The notes beneath the pieces were generated by a model that worked only from the letters and a program-made list of their open reading frames with translations, ran no database searches and was not told the origin of the DNA. From NCBI GenBank assembly GCA_964057225.1, contig OZ059898.1, positions 8,680,001-8,744,000 of the forward strand: a stretch of DNA of 64,000 bases. Direction: 5' to 3'. Within the stretch, counting starts at the first letter, position 1. Each line of letters opens with the position of its first letter. Positions 49,101 to 60,956 of this stretch are shown in pieces. The DNA is from Auanema rhodensis. Lineage: Eukaryota; Nematoda; Chromadorea; Rhabditida; Rhabditidae. The position numbers were made by a program, and so were the translations under genes.

Positions 49101-49652
49101 TCACAAGTCTTACACCGTAAGATTGCATTTTCTCTATGATGATGTTTCTCTTATCTTGCCCGTTTATAGATTAGCTGTATGAATGGAAGTGGTATGGATC
49201 GACATCTTCTTGCTTGGCGCCTCCTAGCTTCTCAAAATGGACTTCCTACTCCTTCTATCTTAGAGACAAGTGCTTATGAAAGTTTGGCTCATTTCCAGAT
49301 TTCTACTAGTCAAGTATATTCTGCTACGAAAATGATTTAAAAAATTTTATTCATAGGTTCCTACTCGTAACTTTTTAATGATGTGCTTCGGTCCCTCAGC
49401 TCCAGACTGCTATGGTATCTGTTATAATCCTCAGGAAACCGAATTGCATTTTACGATCAGTACTTTCAAGAGTTGTGGGTCAACAAGCTCAAAAAGGTTT
49501 GTATTTATCATTATCAAAACGGCTTGTTAAGCCCATAATGTGAAGAATCATTTTATTTCTTAAATTTCAGATTTGCCAAAGAGTTAGATAAAGCATTAAA
49601 TGACATGAACTCCGTATGCTCTAAAGCTCTGAAAGAACAATCGAAGTTGTAA
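43468..49652 (+). CDS. CRAT: Carnitine O-acetyltransferase
   Basis: It transfers acetyl groups between CoA and carnitine in mitochondria and peroxisomes. Seventeen shared exons from 46017 to 49652 total 1896 bases (631 aa). Landmarks of the family in order: ALPKLPVPSPKSTL, NELPQLQSLLEKRASGLNNW, PWWLDIAYLAARTPLPVV, VVSADNRERWATTYENL, VLHGGGVNNNSGNRWFDKT, catalytic His in YEHTPAEGPP, FIQMAFQLAYYRIHS, TYETATLRKFDEGRTE, MDRHLLAWRL, the STSQVP substrate motif and DCYGICYNP. The match is closer to carnitine acetyltransferase than choline acetyltransferase (AEGPP, GNRWFDKT...FIVGGNG). The first shared exon begins with ATG right after a TTTCAG acceptor. Two upstream coding exons could join it in phase 0: 43468-43500 (MLAVRLATLHQ) and 45025-45108 (MKLTHIRRRLAKMFSFFGRS). 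Confidence 0.93.
45025..45108 (+). other. Candidate alternative first exon B of the acetyltransferase
   Basis: ATG then MKLTHIRRRLAKMFSFFGRS and KKSSSTKM, ended by ATG|GTATTA in phase 0. Strongly basic and amphipathic with no acidic residue. Spliced to 46017 it would give about 659 aa. Transcript data are needed to tell whether A, B or both are used. Confidence 0.5.
46121..46160. repeat. (GA)n microsatellite beside a splice donor
   Basis: About twenty GA units begin 22 bases after the exon that ends at 46098, inside the following intron; further GA units continue to about 46179. Confidence 0.93.
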
Positions 49653-49999
49653 ATATCGCACTCAAGTCAAATTAAATGTAAATGCCTTATCTTGATTCTC
49701 AAATTGCTGATTGAACTTTCCAAGGAAAGTTGAGCTTTCATAGAAATGTAATTTATTGTAATTTTGTTTATTCTAAGGCACATTGCTCATTATACATATA
49801 TTGAAATGTTATAATCTGGCACAGTACAGTTTTGAAATTTGACTAGCTTTTTAGTGACAGATTTTAACAAAAAATATATTAGTCTACTATAGAATTCTAT
49901 GCTTTCATACAGGTATTAAGGTTTAGCGAGTGTATCACAATAAAAAATCACAGAGATCATACTATATAAACATATAATACTATATAAACAAAATAATAA

Positions 50000-51982
50000 T
50001 TACCGCAAGTCGTTACCAGCTTTAATTTGCTCGGAATTGATCTTCAGATCAAAGATATCAGTACAATCGCTCCAGTTACGATTGAAATAATTACCCTTAT
50101 ATCGCCATGTTTTTCCATCAAATTTGAACCAACTTTAAAAAAAATAATTTGAGTTCAAAGTACTATCGTAGCAAGCTTACAGAGGAACATTTCCTATTCC
50201 TTGTTTACGGCGAGCTCTTTGAGCTTCTTCCAATTTATGCTTTGCTGCTTCAGCTTTATCTGAAACAGGCAACTTTCAATATTTCATAGGAATTTCATAA
50301 TTTTCATATCGAAAGTAAAAAAGATTATATAGAATGACATGACTTACCGCATAATCCATTTTCAAGAGCTACCATATCTGGTCTGAATCTACTATCAGTA
50401 GGTGGTAATTTCTCTCTGAGTTCCTTATTTAATTCATTCAGAGTTAGACAAAATGGCGTAAAATAAAAATTCTAAAAGTTCAAAAAATAAATCAGACATC
50501 TAGTCCAAAACTCACTTTTTCATAATTTGAAATTAATTGATCAGCTACCCACAATACAGTTGAACCGGGAATTAGTGGGGCCATATTTTCCTGAAAATAA
50601 TTTTTCTTTAGATTATTTATTTTTAGGAAACGATTCAAAACAGAAAAAAAGAAATTAGTAAAACAAACATTTCCAGGCTGAAGACTAGCCATGAACAACT
50701 TTATATACGCAGAGTGATTCAATTTAAAAGTTTCTACAGGACAACTGGCCAAGAAATAAGACCAATTTCCGTAAATGGCGCGATACTTTGTTTTGCTAAA
50801 ATAAAGTATCAAAAAATGGGAAACTTATAATGCCAGTCATACCCCTTTTCAATATATCCATCTACATGAACATCAGTTGTCTTTACATGCCACCCTCTAC
50901 CAGCATCCAGAGAAAGATTCATACTGAGACCCGTTTGAGAACAATTTATGTTCATGTGACCTGTCTGAAGATTTTTAAAATTAGAAATTATACTTTTGCA
51001 ATTAAAACTCTAACCAAATTCATGTACATTTTACCCATCATGACATTATAAATAGTGCAAGCAGGACCCATGTAAGTATATGTTTCTTTCCAACTAAAAA
51101 AAATCATAAATTTTATATACTTGATAATCAATTTACTTGGTTAATGTAAGCTCAAATCCACCTTCAGGTGTGCATATAAGTTTATTGATACCAATTGACA
51201 TTTTAGGAGAAACAGTTGCCTGAATAATAGGATAACTTCTGAATGACTCTAAGTTCTACTTACGTGGATAGTAAAATTTTTTCCTTCGACATGTATAGCT
51301 GAAACTGGAGGATGATGTGAAACCTGCTCTGCAAGGAATCGGACACCATTTCTAGAACAAAATTACTACTTTGATTGCTAACAATCGGCGACAAAGTGAA
51401 GAAATTAAATTTTTGAGATTAGAAAATAATTTTCAAAATAATCGAACTGGTGTACACTTTCATGACAGCAATTAATACCTTTCAACTTCGAAAGTCTCCA
51501 ATAGTAACGGGTTGAAGGGCTTGGACAGCCGATTCCAATTAGAAGAGAGGGCAGCGACGGTGAAAGCTCCGACGTACTTGAAATTATAAAATATCAAGTG
51601 ATTTTAATAAGTTTCCAATTACCATTATTCTATCTATAGGATCTTCTTTAGTCGCAGCTATTTCAATCAAGTCTACATAATGCATGAATTCTGAAAGCCT
51701 TTGAAGAAAGCATAAAGGCTCATTCAGAAAAACTGGAACCGAAAATTTCGAAAAATCCTAAGATACGAAATAAGTCTGATTTTAAATATCAGATAAGACA
51801 ACTTACTTTTCCGATATTAGGTTTTATGATTTCCCAAATAGAATAATCATCTCGAGGTCTTAATTGTGCTGGAAGGGTTCTCCTTTAAAATTATAACATT
51901 CGAAAACCAAAAAAACATTCAATGAAAACCTCTGATCTGTCTCATATTTGGAAGGACGAGGGAGACTTTTAAGACTATTCAT
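50000..51982 (-). CDS. Oxysterol-binding protein-related protein (ORP1/2-like lipid-transfer domain)
   Basis: Minus strand, ATG at 51982 ([18 protein letters not shown]), stop TAA 50000-50002, about eleven exons. The ORD fingerprint is clear: [57 protein letters not shown], the signature [22 protein letters not shown]-type region, [32 protein letters not shown], then a C-terminal [21 protein letters not shown]. Role by family: exchanging sterol or phosphoinositide lipids between membranes at contact sites. The visible protein consists almost only of the ORD, like short ORPs. An in-frame stretch before the ATG (FTFY) follows an acceptor, so upstream exons (PH or FFAT regions) are possible but not seen. 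Convergent with the acetyltransferase (348-base gap). Confidence 0.92.
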
Positions 51983-52450
51983 GTAAAATGTGAACCTAAA
52001 ATGATTCAAAAATTAATAATTAACAATTATAGACATGTATATAGGATAAAAGTGAGATCTAACCAACATTGCTTTTAATAAAAATGGAATCAATTTTCAA
52101 GAGAGACTACGCTAATCTTTCAAAACGAGTTGAAAACGGCAAGTGGGATAGAGATAAAAATAGAGAGAAAAAGAGTAAGTGAAAAAAGTATGAGAATTAG
52201 AAATGAAAGTGAGGTATAAAGAGCATAATAATGGTGAAAGTTAATAATATATACATATATATGAAGGGAATATTGAAAGTTGAATCTTTAGTAACTACAA
52301 CAAATAACGCTGGACAAACATTTTTTGAAGTACATATAGAAGCCAAAATATCGATCGAACTTGGGATAGAAGATAGAAGGAACGTATATATTAATATAAA
52401 GACTTTTCAAAATTCTCTTCTCGATATTAGAAAAAAATGAACTGGAACGA

Positions 52451-52470
52451 GGCTGGCACAATTGCCAGCC
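52451..52470. other. Perfect GC-rich hairpin
   Basis: GGCTGGCA, loop CAAT, TGCCAGCC: an 8 bp perfect stem with a 4-base loop in AT-rich sequence upstream of both the ORP gene (minus) and the exon candidate at 52566 (plus). It may be a protein-binding palindrome or an RNA stem. Confidence 0.45.
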
Positions 52471-52565
52471 GTGTACAGTTGATGAGAAAAAATATCAAAA
52501 AGTGAGCTGATAAAACTAAAATAAGAACGATAATTTAATATTGAATACGAATAGAGAAATGAATG

Positions 52566-52650
52566 CAACTAGAAGCTATGCACGATGGATTGGGCGATGA
52601 AGAAGAACTTGATCACCATGTCATCATCGTCAATGGTCAACGGAAACGGG
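52566..52650 (+). CDS. Possible first exon of a small plus-strand gene
   Basis: From an ATG near 52566 the frame reads MQLEAMHDGLGDEEEL DHHVIIVNGQRKR up to a donor at CGG|GTAGAC. The acidic-to-basic composition and GC content are above background, which suggests real coding sequence. A further coding-like exon follows the ACGTAG acceptor near 53000 (MDNITETMRNELTNF...QLEEAIVQRSLG, stop near 53095). I could not connect the two with consistent phases, so gene structure and identity are unresolved. Confidence 0.3.
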
Positions 52651-53001
52651 TAGACGCCTTCAAATATATGTTATAATGTTTTCAGACGTATGTGGACCGG
52701 TTTTAGAATAAAAGAACAATAGGAATTTGTACAAATCCATGAGCGAACCATGGAACAATTTTCAAAAATTACAATCAGCAGGTTACAAGTTGGCAAGCTA
52801 ATTAGAATGCTATTATTCGAAATGCTCATGAAAAGCTATATTCTAATACTACTGATTAATGACCATTGTCAAACATTTTCATGAAAAGGTGAGTCGAGAA
52901 AGAAAATACATAGTTTTTTGAAGATACATGCCAATAAAATGATTGAAATACACTAGAAAGAGTAGTTTTGTGAAACATCTATTTATTTTACAACGTAGCA
53001 T

Positions 53002-53095
53002 TAATGGATAACATTACAGAAACTATGAGAAATGAATTAACAAATTTTTTCAGCAAACAGCTAGAAGAAGCAATTGTTCAACGCAGTCTTGGATG
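53002..53095 (+). CDS. Possible terminal exon of the same unresolved small gene
   Basis: After a CGTAG acceptor, the frame ALMDNITETMRNELTNF, SKQLEEAIVQRSLG then TGA. Helical and charged, with sensible codon use, but it needs a phase-1 partner I could not find. It may instead be a chance frame. Confidence 0.25.
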
Positions 53096-53745
53096 AAAAT
53101 CGTCCACGAAATAGATATATATAAGGCTTTATTTAAATGTATTGGGATACAATATCCAATATATAATATTACCTAGGTTTCATAGTGAGGTACACCCGGG
53201 GCACATAAATGAAACACAAAATTACTTTTTGCACATTGGTTACAATGTCTACTTAAGTCAACCTAAGCTCGAGTGAATTACAACTTAAAACATCAATTTC
53301 AAACAAACACAAAACAATAACAGTTTAATAAAAATTAGGTCAACATGTGCTAACAACTTTGATCATATATTTCATATAAACTATAATTATATTTAGTAAA
53401 GTTTCTGAAAATACAGACAACAAAAACAGTAAGGCCGCATGGCATGAACAAGTCAACAAAATCTAACGTAAACATAATTAAAATCAACAAATGTGCATAA
53501 TTATTAGTCAAAAAAAATTGAAATTACAATCAAATTTCCTCAAATTGCAATCGAATATGCGCATTTGGATAAAACGGATTAAAGTATGGTACTTTACATT
53601 AATACGCAATTTGATATTCACTGACGTAAAATTACGGAATTCTTTGAAAGAAATTCTATTAATGAAAAGAATTTATCTTAATGTTTTTTTTTGCTTTAAT
53701 TATATATTTTTTATTTCATTTTTAACTTAAATTTTACAGGTAAAT

Positions 53746-54216
53746 ATGCCGATGTTTCATGTTTCTCGAACAACGCGCCTCATAAACTACTGGAAGGTTT
53801 GTATTGCATACTATCTTGCTTCAAAATTTTCCTGTTATATATAATTAGATACATTTTTGTGTTAATTAATTAATTGATGTTTTAGGCTCTTCCTCGCAGA
53901 ATGCTTAAAACGTATCCGGAACAAACCATTTGCTTCGCTACATTTGGAACTGCCACGCTCATCATGGCTGCTTACAAGTTGAGACAATTCGGCACTGAAG
54001 GAGGCAAGTTTTGATACTTCCTTTTTTTTAATATGTTTATCAATCTTAGCTAAGCCATGGTATAGAGGATACTATGATGTAGTCAGGCCAAATGACCCCA
54101 TTGCTTTGAACTGGAGAAAGCCAGAGGTAATTAACATTTAGAATTTTATTTTATAATACTATTTTTAGGAATACCCAGCACCTTATCTTTCTTCCAAAGT
54201 TGAAACTGCTCATTAG
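53746..54216 (+). CDS. Small single-helix protein, perhaps a mitochondrial complex I accessory subunit (97 aa)
   Basis: Four exons: 53746-53796, 53886-54003, 54050-54126 and 54169-54216 (294 bases). N-terminus basic (MPMFHVSRTTRLINYWK ALPRRMLKTYP), one hydrophobic helix (TICFATFGTATLIMAAYK), then a Tyr/Pro-rich tail with RGYYDVVRPNDPIALNW and EEYPAPYL. The layout of a basic end, one helix and a PxDP-type tail is typical of small inner-membrane accessory subunits of respiratory complexes; I cannot say which one. The second intron starts with GC in a perfect donor context (GAG|GCAAGT), and only this junction keeps the frame. The exon is preceded by TTTTACAG, a likely spliced-leader or UTR acceptor. 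Confidence 0.65.
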
Positions 54217-55457
54217 ATTTTGTAGAATATAGCGATTCAATTTGTAGATTTATTCGTTCGGAAAATGAATAATATTTTCATATAATCGTTATTATTTGAT
54301 TCATAACTTATCGCTACAAGAAATTAATTCAATTAATAATTGTATCGAACTTAGTATGAGTGAGAGCGATATCATAATTCAAATGTCGTGTAAGTGTTTT
54401 GTTAAATATAATTGGCTTTTTTTTGGCTGTGAACTGATACATATTATAGAGTTAGATAAACTCTTGATACCAATCGAAGGGCTTATGAATAGATTAATGT
54501 AGTTTATATTACTTTTTTCATATTACCTTCTCATTTTCTGTACAACTATAGATGGATATCTGGAGTATATTATGGGTCAATTCTTGCTATCTCATCTGAT
54601 AACCATACCAAAAGCGTTATATTATGAGAACAGTTAGGTATATTTACAGTTTTTCTTCTGTGGATCACAAACCATAACATTTTGTTTTCTCAAAACATTA
54701 GTTAATCAAATCAGCTCACAATCATGAAAATCAGTTGAAAATGACCTGCAAACTTTTCGTATTGTTTCTTGTTATTTTTACCAGCATCTCAACATTAAGC
54801 ATTCTTTGGTTGAGTACAATTGTTTTCTAAAGAGTGATGCTTTATGAAAATATATTTCTATTTGATAAGTTTCATCACTTGTTACAAAGATTGGAGACGT
54901 TAACATAATAAAAGCAATGTCCTACAAAGTACTTTTTCCAAAAGCTTCCCGTTCCTAAGGTCAGAATCATTATAGAGGAAAAATAATTATATGAACTTAA
55001 TTACCAACGCATATGAGATAGAGTGATCTATTCTTATTCGGAATAGCAATTGAACAGCCTAGAGGTCGGAGGGGGATTGAAAGCAGTATATCCGAAGCTC
55101 TCATATTTCATGATGTGCTACGGCATTTTGTTCTAAGTCTATATACCACTTCACATAACATATGTAGTTTATATCGAGCAATATATTTGGAGTAGAATTC
55201 TCCTATTACCTCGCCGATCATCTATTTAACTTCTGTTTTTAGTTTAAATCATGCATTTGCCATTCTCCCTTGTAGAGCACGCAAAACTAGGGGCGGGACC
55301 AGTAATAGGCGTGCTACGTTCTAGCGCTGCCGGTGACACAAGATATAATCGGAGTAGAGAGAGAGAGAAAAGAGGTTTCAGAAGGTGAATCTCATCTATA
55401 TTCAGTTGTAACTATATGTCTACTTTTCTATTTCAACCTTCTCCTTCTTGGATAACC
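54217..55457. other. Intergenic region with GC-rich promoter-like patch
   Basis: Mostly non-coding. A short frame near 54738 (MTCKLFVLFLVIFTSIS) ends after about 30 codons without a donor. At 55285-55335 there is a GC-rich patch including GGGGCGGGACC, a GC-box-like motif, about 160 bases upstream of the next gene's ATG. Confidence 0.4.
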
Positions 55458-57939
55458 ATGAATGGTTTATACTTACTGTTTGTTCTATCGGTAGTCGATG
55501 CTTATTCTTTATGCAACGAAGTAAGTTTTTTTTATTTAAACGAGATTGTTCTCAATTAAATTATAAATGGTTATCTTGTTTTTCAATATTTCATTTTTCA
55601 TTGCATTGTATAACTTTACAACTGACTTCTGTTCATGTCAGCACTTTTGCGCATACTTCTTGAACAATCTGAGCTTATCTAAATCATTCGAATATTTGAA
55701 TGATATATTGAAGTAAGCCAGTTATAATTGTTTGTTTTACTAATACTGTAGTTTTTATTTAAAAAAAAAATTTTTTTTTTGGTTCTTGTGCACCCAAAAC
55801 TACGGACCATCATATGGTTTGCGGTCGATATAACTGTCACAAACCACGGAAAATACCGGAAGCAAATGAAAAACTAATCGGCTTTTATTTTTCGTTTTTC
55901 TCCCTTTTCTCATTTCAAATATGACAAACAAGTGTTTGGGAATTTTAAAAATTAAGTCAGCTTGTTGATTTGGTGTATTCGTTCATTATATAATCTGATG
56001 GTTTATGTGGCATTCCGTATTCATACGGATTGTCTGTTGGCTCATTACAACGTTAATTCAGAATTTCTTTGCATTTACTATGAACTTAGACCAGCTTTGC
56101 ACATTCATGAATCGATGAACTTAATTATGAGCAAAAATTTAAGTTTAGAGATATAGTCTTATGTTTGGAAAAGACACAAAGAAACTAATATGTAGAGTTA
56201 GACGAGTAATTAATCATAATTAACTGCATCCTGTTGTTATTGCAGTAATTTGTACTCTCTCGTGGTTCTATTTGATCTGTCTTTTGTGCTTGTCTGATTG
56301 ACTTTCTTGGAACTTACTCTAACTTCACATATTCTTCATATAACAAATATCAAAACAATAGTTTCTTTGGTTATTGTGTTATGAGGGAAGGAAGAAAGAT
56401 AAAATCATTCTTGGATCTGTTAATATGCGTATCCTTCCATTTGCAATTTCCGTTTACATGACTTATTCACCTTCTTTCTGTTCAATGCACGTACAGTTGC
56501 TTTATTATCTTACGTATCTTACCAAAATCGTTTAATGTGCGAATGGTCCAGGCGGAAGAATAAGGTGAGATTGAGGCTACTTGTTGCAAGACAGGCAAAA
56601 GCGATAAGAATCGTTTGATTGCGACTAGTCAACATTGATTTCCAATTTAACGTTCAAATGTTAGACATCGCTTTTTATATTATTTATGCCGCAACTGGGT
56701 TCGTTTATAGAAAATCTGATTTTGAAGGAGCAGAACATAATGCTGTGCTAGTTTTTGCCAAATATATAGGAGCATATATCCGGTAGCGGAAATACCACTC
56801 TTATAGAAAGGTGGTAGCTAGCGGAATTCCCAAATCATATTAAAACATATAAGCGGAAATTACTTGATCTTTATGTTGTTGTGAAGCTTGAAGCTTCATC
56901 CATCAAGCTTAAAAGCCATGATCGACCACTCAGAGAGTTGGTTTTAAAAGATAGAAGAGGTCAGCTGAGGTGGAGACATATTCATCAAAGAGGGTATAGA
57001 GGTATGGATATATGGCTGGTTACGTTTTTATGATGTTCGGATTCTCTTGGCTTGTTTTATGTAATGTGATCGGCAGTTTTTCGGCATCTTTGATCTGACT
57101 GTCTATTTCTCTTACTTTGTTTCTTCTTTTTTTCTTGTTTTCTGTTTTATTCCAATCTACCGAATTGTAGTGGAAGCAACGACTGCGATATCCCATCTCT
57201 CATCCCAGGTTCATAAACCTTACAGGTTTACAAGAGGTTAAGGTCTTGGTAGATGTAAAACGGTTCATATCTTCTAATCAACAGACGATGTAGAATAAAT
57301 CGATCAGAAGATGAAATAGTAATTTCTATTGTATCATATATTTCCATATTGTTATGGTTTGTATTTTCGTTTCCAACATATGAGGGCATGTGGTTATATG
57401 AGGTGATTCCTCCAGTATCTTCTTCAGTCTGCTGTTAGATGAGAACCAACAGAAGGCTCACCTGTAATCAGATATAATCCGAATACATAAAGTAAAAGGG
57501 AAAGCATGAGAAAAAATATTCAAAGAAATAAAGCTACTAGCTACTATTAAAGTGAATATCATACATGCCCAAACATATATATGTACAAGTTTTAAATGAA
57601 AGATTTGTTTTTTTCATTATTTATTAAAACTATTTGTATTTTTTACTTCTTCTAAATATAACTTCTTTCTTATCTATTCTATCATTTACGAACAAAAATA
57701 AATAGATTTGTTTAAATTATTTGGTTGTGTTTGGTAAATGCTATAAAGCTGCATATACTTACTTGTTTTTAAAATAGTTTTTTTTTGTTTCCTAAATTGA
57801 AGTAGATATAGTGTCTGTATTGATGACTTTGAATGACACTTCTGAAAAAAAAGCATTCAGTCATTCTTCATTCATAATTCTTTAATGCTTATAAAACATA
57901 AATTTAAACATATCCGGTGCATTATTGTATATTTTAGTT

Positions 57940-57987
<48 letters not shown>

Positions 57988-60430
57988 CATATATTATAAT
58001 CATTTTTAATAAGCATATAGTGCTTAAAAACGTTATATTTACCTATAAACAGTAACTATATGAATTGCGTAGCGTTCAGTCATGGTCAGAAGCAATGGGA
58101 GATTGAGTTTCAATACTTGTAACTGTATTTGAAGGTCGATTAAGTACTTTAAGCAAACATTTCCAATTTACTAAGAACAGTATATTCTTTCTTTTATTTC
58201 CATCATTAAGAATTTTATAATATTTTTCATTTTCTCACTAAAACAAATGTTTTATAATATGGCTAAAATGAAAATCGAATTGAGTTTCACATAAAAACTT
58301 TTTTTCTTTTGAAGTGCTGTCTCTCGATACCATCATCATCCGTTTCAACTCCACATTTTTGTTGAAGGTCATAGTTTTGTGGATAAAAGATCATAAAGCC
58401 ATGTTCTAGAAACAGTTTATAGCACATTAATTACTGCGGGTTGCTTATATGTTACTGAAATTAGTGTCCTTTCAAATAATGTAGAAAATCAAATTTTGTT
58501 TTTCTGTAATTGAGACTTTAATGCTTCAGTTAAAATTTGTTATTAAATTAATATTAGAATATTATAAAATGACGTAAGGCGTAATAGTTAATGAATTAAT
58601 GTTTTATGAAAATAAGATTCATAGAATAGGTTGCTTTCATGAAATGTTTTTAAATAAATTGTATTATAGAACACCAGATATGAATGTGAATGTACGACAT
58701 TGTGCTGGGACATTGTTACATCAGAAGAAACAATTGATTGGCTTTCTATTTCTATTTCTGACTGTCCACCTCAATTTAACGAATCAGTTTTCCGAAAAAA
58801 AATAGCTGGTTGGGTTAATGAAGGTTAGTTTAACTATTAAGACAGAGATGAGAAATACGTCTTGTTTCAGAATGTAACTCTGCCTTAAATTGTAATTTAA
58901 ATAACATACTATCTGAGAAAGAAATCGTGATTGGAGAATATTCCTGCCATTCTGAACAGAAAGAAATACGTATTTTGGCTTTGCGTAATGGTAGTAATCC
59001 TATAGAACAAAGTAAGTATATTATTCTATATATATATATATATAATTAAAACAAATAACTTATTTCTTTGATGCTATAAGTTAAACGATTTGTAACTGTT
59101 TGATCATTCAAGGTTTACCATACATTCAGTAAACAGTACTTTGAATAGGCGCTATGCCTGTCCAACTTTAAAAGGTAGCAATTATAAAACTATTAACGGC
59201 TTAGAAAAGATCACTTTTGTCTTTCCATTGAATATCGACCTCAAATATACTAAGCTATATTACATTGACAATAATTTGAAAGAAAGTTCTCAAAATGATG
59301 AGAAACTGACTAGCACATGTCAAAATCCTCTATTTTAACTGACAATATGTAGTGACCTTCATCTTCAAAAGACAATATATTTGTATTAACTTAAATGGAT
59401 ACACAAAATTATCTTCATCTTAGTTCTTATATATATAAATTGTAAAAACAATATATATATATATAGGATGTTATAAATGAAAGAAATACAATATGAAATC
59501 GAAGTTATCCTATAATTGCTTTTTCCAATTCATTATAGTTAGTCAAATACTTAACCTGACCATCTGGCTACTATTTGAAATTTATAGCAGGTTACAAAGA
59601 GAACATGCTTCTTTGTGTTTGAATTTTAAATCAAAATGAGAAATCGAGTCTTCAGTTTTCAATTTAGATTGAAAGCTACTTATACCATTAAAGAACATGG
59701 AATACATTTATTTTTCAATAAAATGTCAAAGCTACTGGTGATATATGACAAATGGTTTTCTGCATATTATTATTCAGAAAAACAAAAAAAAATTGTGAAA
59801 AATGATTCATCTAAGTAGCAGCTTTTGAAGATTCTTTTTCACAGTTTGATATAAAATTTTTTACATAACGTGGAAGAGAAAAAGAGGGATAGAGGGAGAT
59901 AGTGAATGAAAATGAGAATTTACAGTGAGCAAGCATATTCTCATATGAAATAACGTACTTATAACATATTAGCATACAAACATATTATTTTCAGATAACA
60001 TAGTAGGCTCAAACTTAATTGGACAAGTAATACAAAGCCGTGAACATTTGTTATCATTTATACTTCATGCTGATCTCCATGCTGTTACTCTGCATCGTAG
60101 ATTTAGAGGTATAAAACGAATAACAATGCAGAATCCTTAATAAATTATTTCTTTAGTTAGTAGCAAGATTCAGAAAGATTCGTTGCGTTGGTCTCTTATT
60201 GTCTTCAGCACCCTTTTTGCTGTTTTAATATTTGTGATAGGATCTATCATTTACTTTTCACAGATTTATATAAATTGGAAACGAATTGTGAAAGGTAAAT
60301 GGCAATCAAAAGAATATCGTAAGGTTAGTTTAAATGAAAATACATGTTGAAAAATTAAAATTTTTTAAAATTAAAGGTTCCTAATGTACGGTATAGTGTT
60401 GATGAAATTGAAACCGGAGGCCACATCTAG
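55458..60430 (+). CDS. Type I membrane protein of unknown function, 230 aa
   Basis: Six exons, 55458-55520, 58670-58823, 58871-59011, 59995-60108, 60157-60323 and 60377-60430, total 693 bases with every phase matching. Signal peptide MNGLYLLFVLSVVDAYS; a short Cys-rich start (LCNENTRYECECTTLCW, later SDCPPQ, ECNSALNCN, EYSCHSE); one transmembrane helix (LIVFSTLFAVLIFVIGSIIYF); a basic juxtamembrane stretch (NWKRIVKGKWQSKEYRK) and a short acidic tail (VDEIETGGHI). The ectodomain is about 130 residues with two or three sequons (NGS, NES). This suggests a small surface receptor or adhesion protein. No family is recognised. The first intron is 3.1 kb, far longer than the local norm. Confidence 0.65.
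55521..58669 (+). other. Large first intron of the type I membrane protein gene
   Basis: 3.1 kb, less AT-rich than the rest in its first half. It contains a short frame at 56658-56786 (MLDIAFYIIYAATGF...), a palindromic TGAAGCTT/AAGCTTCA at about 56882-56898, and a TA microsatellite (57944-57984). No coding exon is accepted; regulatory content or an old repeat is possible. Confidence 0.45.
57944..57984. repeat. (TA)n microsatellite
   Basis: About twenty AT units in the large first intron. Confidence 0.94.
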
Positions 60431-60956
60431 AAATCAGACTTGTACTTCATCTCTAACCTCGCATGCAATTTACAAGAGCTTTCAAAATATGCATATTTTT
60501 ATGTACATTATTATATATTTTTTTATTATTATTTTATTCATGAATACTGCTTTATTTACGTTTTCTTTTTTTTTATTTCCATGAAATAAAAATATATTTA
60601 AATGTTTTTTTTTAATGTATTATGTACTACGTACTTATTCACTATTAATTTTAATATGTTAGAAAAGTAATAGGAGATAAAGTATTGCTGTAAACATTTG
60701 AATTCACCGGATATATAAGAAATCAATAAGCTATTAATAGCATTTATATGAAAAAGGTGTAATGAGAAATATTTACATTCAAATATACATACATGAAGTA
60801 ATGTCTGATTTCCTTACTAGGAATTGAGGAGAGTAAAGAATAGTGTTTAGTGCTTAGAGTTCTTGTTGGCAACTTGATGATGAAACAAGTCAAGTATATT
60901 TCCTCTTAAGTAACATAAAAATAATATTATGAATTATATTTCTTTTTATATTTAAT
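60431..60956. other. Short intergenic gap
   Basis: AT-rich 3' UTR and promoter space between two plus-strand genes. An AATAAA lies at about 60584. Nothing else is seen. Confidence 0.45.

Noticed and set aside
46017-49652. Choline acetyltransferase (with a nested vesicular transporter, as in the unc-17/cha-1 locus)
   Set aside because: Motifs match carnitine acetyltransferase better (AEGPP after the catalytic His, GNRWFDKT, DCYGICYNP), and no multi-pass transporter is seen in the introns upstream.
52231-52440. 69-codon plus-strand frame
   Set aside because: No start or splice context and no family resemblance; it lies in the intergenic space upstream of the ORP gene.
56658-56786. 42-codon frame with a hydrophobic start in the large intron
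   Set aside because: Too short, no donor at its end, no link in phase to the surrounding gene.
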